Source: Selaginella moellendorffii
Lineage: Eukaryota; Streptophyta; Lycopodiopsida; Selaginellales; Selaginellaceae
Direction of reading: 5' to 3'
DNA: 64,000 bases
Assembly: GCF_000143415.4 (NCBI RefSeq)
Contig: NW_003314285.1
Location: 1,793,183-1,857,182, forward strand
In this document: piece by piece, positions 1 to 7,875 of the stretch
How the letters are laid out: each line of letters opens with the position of its first letter
How positions within the stretch are numbered: the first letter of the stretch is position 1
The notes under the pieces: model-generated
What the model was told of the DNA's origin: nothing
Seen by the model: only the letters and a program-made list of their open reading frames with translations
Databases searched by the model: none
Translations under genes and position numbers: made by a program

Positions 1-390
1 TCCGGCGGCTCCATGAAAACTTCGAGCTTTGCGGCCGGAGCTTTCAAGCCGGCTCCTCCGGGGAGCTGGAACGAGGACGGAAGCATGCTCGTCTCGGCCA
101 CACCGAGCACGTCTCTGGGGCTTCACGTCGCTGGACTGGCTTCATCTCAGCAGCAAGACTTCTTCCAGCACCAGCAGCAGCAGCAAATGGTGGTGACGGT
201 GAAAGAGTCGAGCCCGGCTAGTCACGTCCAGAGGCCCGAGTCTGGCGAAGCCCAAGTTCCGTGGAGCCCGAGTGGAAGCGGGAGCAGCTGTAGCAGCACC
301 ACTCTGGCCGACGTCTCCGTCCTCGAGGGAGTGTTGAGCTCGGACGTTCCGCTATGGGATTTCTCCGAGTTGAGTTCTATCATCTCTTGA
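1..390 (+). CDS. 3' end of an unidentified protein-coding gene (partial)
   Basis: The reading frame is open from the first base of the window to a TGA at 388-390, so this is the last part of a gene that begins outside. About 130 residues are visible. They are rich in Ser, Gln and Pro, have a short poly-Gln run near the middle, and end in an acidic/aromatic tail (LWDFSELSSIIS). Low-complexity tails with a hydrophobic/acidic end are common in plant transcription factors such as R2R3-MYB or bZIP proteins, but no DNA-binding domain is in view, so that is only a guess. CAG/CAA runs continue into the 3' UTR near 497-510. Confidence 0.6.
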   Translation, partial: SGGSMKTSSFAAGAFKPAPPGSWNEDGSMLVSATPSTSLGLHVAGLASSQQQDFFQHQQQQQMVVTVKESSPASHVQRPESGEAQVPWSPSGSGSSCSSTTLADVSVLEGVLSSDVPLWDFSELSSIIS

Positions 391-660
391 GCCTCGAACT
401 CGGCGGGACGAACTTAGCTTCCTTGGTAGTTTTCTGTCATCATTTTTTTACTTCTTCTGCAAGGTAAAACTCGACGTTGCTTACGATTCTTATCAGCAGC
501 AGCAGCAGCATTTAGCTTTCAAGTTTTAGGATGCATCGATCGGTTTCGAGTCGAGCAGCCGTGGGTGTGTCCCGGATGATGGTATACGCTCACTCGGTTG
601 CTGCTCAACTATGTGTCTTTGTTGCCCAAATAATCTGGAATTCGTTTCCCAAAAGTTTGG

Positions 661-2705
661 TCATGAGTAAGGAGAAGCTGGCAAAGGCTGTCCAGAGATG
701 AACTTCTGGAACAAGAGTAAGGCCCTGGCTGGCTGTGCGAGTGGAACCATATGGGCAGCACCGCGGACCGTAGCAAACGTGAGGTTTCCAAACGACTCTG
801 CCCATCCTCCAACCTGAGAAAAGAATGCATGTTTGATCATCGCAAGCTCGAATAGTTCTATCGTTCTCATACCTGTGTGCGCAAAAACCAAGCTTTGTAA
901 GACGCAGTTGTGCGTAGCTTGAGCTCCTGCGCAAGGCTATTGACGTTAACTCGTGTGCCAAGAAACGGAACCACGGCGTCCTCATCACCGCTGATACGAT
1001 GGAAAATGTAACAAGCTTGTGAATCTGGCAACCGTAGTGTCTTACCTGAAAACCCAAACTCGAAGACCATTCTTGAGAAGATCTCGAAGAACTGGCACGA
1101 TGTCTAGTCTCATGTCGTTTATGTCGTATTGAACAGGCCTGCCCAAAACATCAAAATCGCTCGACACCACGGAACTTTGCATTACTTACCCGTCACAGTT
1201 CGTCCAAGGATACGGAAGCCCGGTCGTGTTTGCGTGAAGAGCCTTTTGAACCTCGGGCAAGTTGAAGTAGTAGTATCGCTCGTAGGACATACACACGTCG
1301 ACTCCAATGCTCCGGTGGCCCATCTAGAAACGAGAGAGTCAAGAAAAAAAGCCAACATCTCCAAAGTGATCACCAAAGCTTACTCGCTTCTTTAGTCGAA
1401 ACTCTTGCTCCACAATGGAAGGGACGCACACGTCCAGGATTATGTCGTACGGGTTGACGTGATCTCCCATCTCTAGTGCCGAGTTGGATATGAACTGGTT
1501 GCATTCGGCGGAGACGTTGTTATTCCCAGAGCCGTGATCGTAATCACTCCAGTAGCAGCTTCTTCCAAGGCCCTCGTACGTCTTGTCCGAGATGAGGCCA
1601 TGGGACCACAGGAAATCATAAGTGGAGGCTGTGTCGATTGCTAGATTCAAAGCTGGGTTGCCGATCTGGAGGAAAGAATCCACGTATTGCCATGGAAGAA
1701 GAGAAACCATAAAATAGTCGCAAACTTACTGCGACTCCTTTAACGTTGAAAACTGAGTGTCCAGCAGCTTTATTGTAATCGAGCAATGCAGCGGCCAGCT
1801 GGGGTACATAATGCCCTGTAGAAACGTACATGAACATACATCTTGAAGATCATGATTCTCAAAAGAAAAAGGAATAAAACGATAAAAACAGGCACGAACC
1901 TGCATAGCTTTCTCCAGTGATGTAGAATTCCCGGCTTTTATACTCCGGGAATGCGTCAAACCAGCGAAGCATGAAGGTAACCGAGTCTTTAGCTGCAAGT
2001 TTGGAGACGAGTAAAGCTCTAGAACTTTGACAATGAGAGAGCGTATCTCTATGAGACTCACCTGTTTTTGCGTCGTTGTAGATGCTATAATCTTCGCTCC
2101 TGTTTGAGTATGACCAGCCGACACCAGCGGGTGATTCCAGGAACAAGATGTTCGCAGCTAGAGAACAAGGAGTAAAAGTCCGAGCTACGAGAAAAAAAAA
2201 TAGAGAGGTCTGAGAAGAGATGATGATACCTTTGTTCCAGGAATTGGAGTTTTTAACAAGGCCTCTCCCTGTTCCATTCGGATAAAACGGGCCAAGCTCG
2301 GTGAACGCGCCGCCGCCGATAGAGGAGCATCCCGGTCCTGCAAGATGATATCAAACAAGAAAAACAAAAACACAGAGAGCGAGAGAGAGAGAGTGAGAGA
2401 GAGCTTTGTTCCATATTTTTTCTCTCCCTACTCGGAAGAAAGAAGCCGTTACCTCCATTGAGCCACAATGCCAGAGGCCTGGAGCTCGCGTGGCTGTGAG
2501 CCTCCACGAAGTAGTAAAACAGTGCTCGCCCTGCATGACTGTCCACAGTCACATAGCCCGCGTATTGCTTGAATGGAACAGCCGGCTGTCCTGGAAGATT
2601 GGTCACCAAATCGTGCTCAGGGGCTCCAAGCGCTCCTTTGCCTTGAATTCCAAGCAGCAGCAGCAACGCGACGATCAGCAGCAGCTTGGTTCGGACAGAA
2701 TCCAT
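661..2705 (-). CDS. Serine carboxypeptidase-like protein (S10 family), multi-exon
   Basis: Exon pieces on the minus strand join into a full S10 serine carboxypeptidase. It opens with a signal peptide ([19 protein letters not shown]) and an N-terminal substrate-binding block with ALWLNGG. Next come the oxyanion-hole region (GPGCSS, near 2335), [14 protein letters not shown] (near 2135) and the nucleophile motif GESYAG (near 1905). The catalytic Asp is in SGDEDAVVP (near 990) and the catalytic His in GAAHMVP (near 755). The order Ser-Asp-His and the spacing are typical of the family. Introns are short (about 50-100 nt). Start: ATG at 2705 gives a clean signal peptide; an in-frame ATG at 2732 would add nine residues. 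The product should be secreted or vacuolar, acting as a peptidase or, as in some plant SCPLs, an acyltransferase. Sequence alone does not decide. Exact exon edges were read by eye. Confidence 0.88.
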
Positions 2706-4019
2706 TCCAAAACAGCGCTGGAACAAAAGCAAACAAGTTAGTGAGATGAGAGCGCTGCTAAGTTACATGAATGCGAATCCTGGCTACAGCATCACACGAA
2801 CTAATCCAAGGCAGACCTTCAAGATTGCGCATCGTCTCCACATGCTCAACTTTAAGACCAGCCACGGGATGAATGAATGGAAGAAATCTTGCGTCTTTCT
2901 TTCTCGCTCTTCCAATCTCTAGAGTGCAAGGTTTTGCGAGAAGACAGCAACAGCCAGTGAGCAGCAGCAAACATAAAAACATTGACAACTCACGGAGAAA
3001 GTGACACAGACAGCCAAAGTGTGCGCCAAGAAAAAGAAAGAAAACAACAAAGAAAGGAAGTTCTTTCAAGTCAACCTGTGATTGGTTCACCTGTGTACTA
3101 TGAGGCCCTTGATGAGCGCCGGACAGGAACCACAGTAGACCCTCATTCTCTGCGAAATGGTACTGGAAAAACGTTCATGCTTTCCCTGTCACCGCTAAGT
3201 TAGAACATAAACAAACACGACCTCTGATCAGAGAGACAAAACCTTTAGCGACAAAGCCAAGCTCTGATGATTAGCTCGACTGGCTCGTACTCGCCTCAAA
3301 CAATCCAATCAATCAGTCAAGCATGAAGTATAATGAGAGCCTCGAACTCTTCTAAATCCAGCCTGAAGCTTGCGTCTTCCCTGTCTAGAGTTTAGAACAG
3401 GCACAAGGAAGCAGAGAAAAGAGGCCTTGAAACTCGCACGGCTAGAGTACCGTCAAAAGCCCAACAAGCATCGAGGCAAGGAGAAGGAAGGCCAAGGAAA
3501 AAGAAGGAAGCAAATCCAACGAGCACCGAATTACACGCTAAACAAACAGAGCTTTCGCCCTCGCACCAAACAAGAAAACGGCTCTGATAGACTTGAAGTT
3601 GGAGCCTTTCACGCAGCAAGGACCAGGCGAAGGATAGATAGAGAAGTTTTATATTCCATTCTAATTGTCGGTGCTTTCGGCTCACATTATTGCTAGAGCC
3701 AAAGCAAACCAGAGGAAGAATAGGAAAAACGATTGATCAATCCCGAGGCAAGCGAGAAAAGAAAAAAATGAAAAAAAAGAAATTCTAAAGCCCGCTAAGA
3801 GAAATGGAAGAAAAATGCTTACACTCTTTGTGTCGAACTATTTGCTGTCGCTGTAGATCATCTTCCTGAGAACTATAAAGACAGGATCACTTTTGATACG
3901 CTTCAAGGAAATGAATTGCCTGTTCTCTTTTAAGGCAAAAAAAAAAAAAAAAGTACCGTCAATGCAATGCTGATTTGATCATCAGGTCTGCAACAATCTG
4001 GCAAATTCCCAGTATTACC
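2706..4019. other. Intergenic region, no gene recognised
   Basis: About 1.3 kb between the carboxypeptidase start and the phosphatase. The short frames here are purine-rich and have no recognisable domains. A run of about 18 A lies near 3939-3957. The stretch next to 2706 presumably holds the 5' UTR and promoter of the carboxypeptidase. Nothing else could be supported. Confidence 0.5.
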
Positions 4020-4054
4020 TTAGAACCCTAGCATTATCTATGCTAGGGTTCTAA
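4020..4054. repeat. Perfect 14-bp inverted repeat with 7-nt loop, abutting a start codon
   Basis: TTAGAACCCTAGCA, seven bases (ttatcta), then the exact reverse complement TGCTAGGGTTCTAA. The right arm ends one base before the ATG at 4055. Each arm contains a telo-box-like ACCCTA/TAGGGT core. As RNA it could fold into a stable hairpin at the very end of the 5' leader; as DNA it could be a paired protein-binding site. Function is inferred only. Confidence 0.85.
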
Positions 4055-4537
4055 ATGATAAAGATTCGGGAAGGCTTGTGGCTGGGTAACATATGGGATA
4101 TAGAGAGTCTGAATCAGACAAGGATTGCACAACATGGTATTACACATATTCTGTCAATGGTGGAAGTTGGAGGCTTTGACAGCACCAAGTTTGGAATAGT
4201 GAGAAAGGAAGTGGCGATTGATGATGTTGAGAGTGAAAACCTCCTTATCCATCTTGAAGATTGTTTGGAATTCATTGACAATGCGATTGTGGTATGCAAG
4301 GGTGTGGTGCTTGTCCACTGCCGCATGGGTTTGTCAAGGAGTGTTTCAGTGATTGTGGCGCACTTGATGAGGAGTGAAGGGCTAAGTTTTGCAAAGGGTC
4401 TCGCGGAGGTGGAAAAGGTTAGTCCTACTGCCATTAACCATGGGTTCCGGAAACAGCTTAAAATCTTTGGAACAATGGGGTGTGTGGTGGATAAACAACA
4501 TGTTAAGTGGGAAGAAGATGAGTTCTTCAAAAGATAG
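4055..4537 (+). CDS. Small intronless dual-specificity protein phosphatase
   Basis: A 160-residue protein that is almost entirely a dual-specificity phosphatase catalytic domain. It begins IREGLWLGNIWDIES, the usual opening of plant DSPs. A conserved Asp is available in AIDDVESENLL for the general acid. The active-site loop is VHCRMGLSRS (residues about 88-97), with nucleophilic Cys and P-loop Arg in place (the HCxxGxxRS pattern). There is no C-terminal zinc-binding extension like that of YVH1/DUSP12, so it is a minimal, probably soluble enzyme acting on phospho-Tyr/Ser/Thr. It has no intron and is visibly poorer in G+C than the neighbouring PPR genes. It is bracketed by hairpins at 4020-4054 and 4678-4712. 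A retrogene origin is possible. No substrate can be assigned. Confidence 0.8.
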   Translation: MIKIREGLWLGNIWDIESLNQTRIAQHGITHILSMVEVGGFDSTKFGIVRKEVAIDDVESENLLIHLEDCLEFIDNAIVVCKGVVLVHCRMGLSRSVSVIVAHLMRSEGLSFAKGLAEVEKVSPTAINHGFRKQLKIFGTMGCVVDKQHVKWEEDEFFKR

Positions 4538-4677
4538 AATAAAACAAAGCAAAATTTCAGATAGGATCCGCAAAAAATTAAAAAAACTAAAAATAAAAAA
4601 ACTTGATAAGTATTCTTGTCTCTTAATTAAAAAATATACAAATGAAGTAAATAAAAGTGATCCTTTTCAGAACTAGC

Positions 4678-4712
4678 AGAGCACTCGCCACAATCGAAGT
4701 GGTGAGTGCTCT
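4678..4712. repeat. 14-bp inverted repeat with 7-nt loop, made from a PPR-DYW 3' end
   Basis: AGAGCACTCGCCAC, loop aatcgaa, then GTGGTGAGTGCTCT. The arms pair at 13 of 14 positions with one G-T pair. The first 28 bases nearly match (about 26/28) the antisense of the last codons of the PPR-DYW gene at 7892-7919. The hairpin therefore seems to have grown out of a captured DYW fragment, whose CGCCAC/GTGGTG core is already self-complementary. Confidence 0.8.
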
Positions 4713-4944
4713 ACGTGAGATCGTCATTTTCTCCAATACCATACTAGTTTCAGCAGAAGATATACTCTAGAACTACCGCTTTGTATTTTCACAATATAAA
4801 TATATAGAAGTCTTGTGTCCGCTCTCACAGCATTGATGTAAACCGCACGCTCAGGAGCACGCGTAAAGCCATCAAAAACCTAGCGCTTCGAAAACTTTCT
4901 TTCGTAGCTTGTTCCTTTGCAAGATGTCGAGTGTGCAAGCTCCG

Positions 4945-5171
4945 CGAGAGATTTACGAGGAGCTGAGGGGGATCGACGGGGTGATCCGCGAGAGAGGCTA
5001 CGTCCCGGATATCAAGGCTGTGTTGCATAGGCGATTGCGTTTGGGATGATAGTGAGCTCAGGATTATGAAGAAGTTGCGTGTCTGCCCCGACTGTCACTC
5101 GGCTACCAAGATCATCTCCAAGTTTTCCGGCAGGAACATCATCGTGAGCGACGCAAATCGCTTCCACGAGC
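4945..5171 (+). pseudogene. Truncated, deleted copy of a PPR DYW domain (inverted)
   Basis: This stretch copies the E+/DYW end of the PPR gene at 5431-7629 but on the opposite strand. It starts at EIYEELRGI, runs through [15 protein letters not shown], then jumps over roughly 55 bases that include the zinc-binding HSE motif, and resumes at the segment coding AIAFGMI. A second small deletion removes the PG-box region. The frame is broken, but the part coding [16 protein letters not shown] is almost unchanged. After the HE residues of NRFHE the sequence diverges, so the terminal DYW is lost. By eye, identity in the kept blocks is about 90-95%, which suggests a recent event. It cannot encode a working editing factor. 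Confidence 0.9.
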
Positions 5172-5430
5172 TCCAGACTGGATCTTGGATCAAGAATCAT
5201 TAGCATATAAAATAATCATAATTATATAAATAATTAGAATAAACAAGCAAGACAACATGAGAATTGCTTGAAGTGTATTAAAACTAATCTTCTCATTATG
5301 GTTTCCCCAAACAATAGTGTCAAAATTTATGGAGAATGTCTGGACCAAGGTACACTGAAAGATTGCAAAGACAGTTCTTCATGAATAGATTTAATGATTC
5401 TTGAGGTGTGTTCTACCAGAAAAGAGACAC

Positions 5431-7629
5431 TTACCAATAATCTTCACACGAGCAGGAACCATTCCGGAACTCGTGGAAGCGATTTGCGTCCCTGACGATG
5501 ATTTTCCTGCCCGAAAACTTGGAGATGATCTTGGTAGCCGAGTGACAGTCGGGGCAGACACGCAAGTTCTTCATGATCCGGAGCTCAGTCCCACCCGGGC
5601 TCGAGATCATCCCAAACGCAATCGCCAGCCTCTCGCTGTGGAAGCAGCACATCTTCTCCTTGGCCTCTCTCGCCGCGTTGTGCAACACAGCCTTGATATC
5701 CGGGACGTAGCCTCTCTCGCGGATCACCCCCTCGATCCTCCGCAGCTCCTCGTAAATCTCACGCTTCCGCGGGTGCGAGGTGTCCCCAGCGATGAACTCG
5801 TGCAGCACTCCACCAATCTCGATGGAGCTCTTCCCGGCCATCTTGAAGACTCCACGCTGGTCCATGAGCTTTCTCATCCTGGCCATGTCGTCCCACCTCT
5901 CCGCGAGAGCGTACAAGTTGGAGAGCGCGACATAGGATCCCGAGTCCGTGGGCCTCAGCGCCATGATCCGGTCCGCCGCTCGAGCTGCTCGCTCCACGTC
6001 CGCGTGAGTGATGCAAGCTCCCAGGAGTATCGTCCAGATGGTGTGATCCGGATGGTATGGCATGGAGTTGATGAACTCCTCGGCTTCGTCCAGCCACCCG
6101 GCTCGTCCCAGGAGATCGATGAGACAGCCGCACTGGAGAGACGTCGGCTTGAAGCCGTAGTCGCCGATCATGGAGCTGTAGAGCTTGCAGCTATCCTTGA
6201 CGAGCCCGGCATGGCTGCAAGCGAAGAGCACCCCGATGAAAGTGATGTCGTCGTGTGTGATCCCGAGGATGGTCATCTCCGAGAAGAGCTCCAGAGCTTC
6301 CCTGAGATGGCTGTTCTGTGCGTAGACCATGATCATCGTGTTCCACGAGACTGCGTTGGTGGATTCAGTCTCGTCGAAAACTTTCCTCGCCAGATCCAGC
6401 CTCCCACACTTCCCATACATGTTGATCAGTGCCGAGTTCACGGTTGCCTCTCTCTCACGTCCCGCGGCGATGGCTTGATCGTGGATCGCTTGTCCTCGAG
6501 CTAGAAGTGACGAGTTGCAGCAGCAGGCGTCCAAGGCACTGGTGAAAGTCACGCCATCCGGAAGAACTCGGCTCTCTTGCATCCGTTTGTAGATCTCTAG
6601 AGCCTGGAAGCCATAGCCGTTCTGTCCGTAGACCGCGATCATCGAGTTCCAGGTGATGATATCCTTCCTCTGCATCGCGTCGAAAACTTTCCTCGCTTCG
6701 TCGGGACTGGCGCACTTCCCATACATGTTGATGAGAGCGTTCCCCACGCAAACGTTGGCCTCGCTCCTGGCGTCGATCACCCCGTGAACTTCCCTGCCAA
6801 TGCCAAACACGGCGATATCGGCACACACATCCACCACCGTGACGAAAGTTACCTCGGTCGGCTCCACGCCGTCGAGCGTCATGAGCAAGAACACCTTGAG
6901 CGCGTCGCGGAAGAATCCATTGAGAGCGTAGGCAGCGACGAGGGCGGTCCAGGCGATCACACTCCTGCTCGTGAGGCTCTCAAACACGCTGCAAGCGTCC
7001 GCCAAGCTCCTGCATTTGGCATACATGTTGATCAGGCAGTTCGCCACGAAGATATCTGCCAGAAATCCACAACAAGCAATGCGTCTGTGAAGAGCTCTAC
7101 CTCGATCCAGCCACGACAGTGCCGCCACGGCCCCCAGGAGCTCGATGAAGGTGATGGAATTGGGCGAAATCCCCTCGAGATCCATGATCTCCAGGAGATT
7201 GAGCGCATCCATGTAATGCCCATTGTGGGCAAATGCTGCTACCATGATAGTCCACGAGAAAACGTTCCTCCTGGGCGTGATGTGGAAGACGCTCTTGGCC
7301 GCCTGGAGACTGCCACACTTGCCATACATCTCTACCAGGAGATTGCAAAGGTATCTGCTGCTCTTGAATCCACACAGCACGATGTGGTAGTGGATGCGCT
7401 TGCCCTCGGCGATGGCGGCCTCGCTCCCACAGCGGCGGAGGTACCAGGCCAGCACCTCGGCGCTGGGCGACACGGATCGATCCTCGAGGAGCTGCACGGC
7501 GTCGCGGAGATCCAGGCGCTCGAGCCGATCGATCTGCTGCTCCTCTTTCTCGGTGAGAGGGAAGAATCTGGCACTGCTAGTGGAAACCCATCGGAGTGCG
7601 CGGATCCGGCATTTCAGCCGAACGAGCAT
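5431..7629 (-). CDS. PLS-class pentatricopeptide repeat protein with DYW deaminase domain
   Basis: A single uninterrupted frame of 732 residues. The first about 30 residues are basic and hydroxylated (MLVRLKCRIRALRWVSTSS), suiting a mitochondrial or plastid targeting peptide. A long array of PPR motifs follows (for example NALINMYGKCASPDEARKVF and VSWNTMIMVYAQN). E/E+ motifs come next, then a complete DYW domain with [19 protein letters not shown] and the C-terminal CSCEDYW. The HxE and CxxC residues needed for zinc and cytidine deamination are present. The Glu before DYW replaces the more usual Gly/Arg/Lys. The expected role is site-specific C-to-U editing of an organelle transcript; the target is unknown. 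It lies in tandem with the PPR-DYW gene at 7876-10674, both on the minus strand, with a broken copy of its own 3' end lying inverted at 4945-5171. Confidence 0.95.
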   Translation of the reverse strand: MLVRLKCRIRALRWVSTSSARFFPLTEKEEQQIDRLERLDLRDAVQLLEDRSVSPSAEVLAWYLRRCGSEAAIAEGKRIHYHIVLCGFKSSRYLCNLLVEMYGKCGSLQAAKSVFHITPRRNVFSWTIMVAAFAHNGHYMDALNLLEIMDLEGISPNSITFIELLGAVAALSWLDRGRALHRRIACCGFLADIFVANCLINMYAKCRSLADACSVFESLTSRSVIAWTALVAAYALNGFFRDALKVFLLMTLDGVEPTEVTFVTVVDVCADIAVFGIGREVHGVIDARSEANVCVGNALINMYGKCASPDEARKVFDAMQRKDIITWNSMIAVYGQNGYGFQALEIYKRMQESRVLPDGVTFTSALDACCCNSSLLARGQAIHDQAIAAGREREATVNSALINMYGKCGRLDLARKVFDETESTNAVSWNTMIMVYAQNSHLREALELFSEMTILGITHDDITFIGVLFACSHAGLVKDSCKLYSSMIGDYGFKPTSLQCGCLIDLLGRAGWLDEAEEFINSMPYHPDHTIWTILLGACITHADVERAARAADRIMALRPTDSGSYVALSNLYALAERWDDMARMRKLMDQRGVFKMAGKSSIEIGGVLHEFIAGDTSHPRKREIYEELRRIEGVIRERGYVPDIKAVLHNAAREAKEKMCCFHSERLAIAFGMISSPGGTELRIMKNLRVCPDCHSATKIISKFSGRKIIVRDANRFHEFRNGSCSCEDYW

Positions 7630-7710
7630 AATCTCTACGTAGTGATCATCTAGTTATCGTTTAATCATTGTTGTGCAGACAATTTCTTTTGAAAGTTTTA
7701 ATTATTATTT

Positions 7711-7713
7711 ATG

Positions 7714-7747
<34 letters not shown>

Positions 7748-7765
7748 ATTATTAAATTATTAAAC
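7711..7765. repeat. (ATT)n microsatellite
   Basis: An ATT/TTA trinucleotide run with imperfect edges (attaaatt units) in the gap between the two PPR genes. The surrounding 7630-7875 is AT-rich and holds no gene. Confidence 0.9.
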
Positions 7766-7875
7766 TTAGGTGGTAATATTTTTTAACTTGCTGCTTAACT
7801 GTAATGAACATTTTAATTGATAAAAATGATTTACTGTGCTAAACTATTCCTGGCATATTCTACACCATCTTAATG

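Noticed and set aside
5401-6504. Long plus-strand frame opposite the first PPR gene
   Set aside because: It is the antisense of a conserved PPR-DYW coding sequence and has no domain of its own; the same holds for the long frames at 6784-7653 and 7873-8733.
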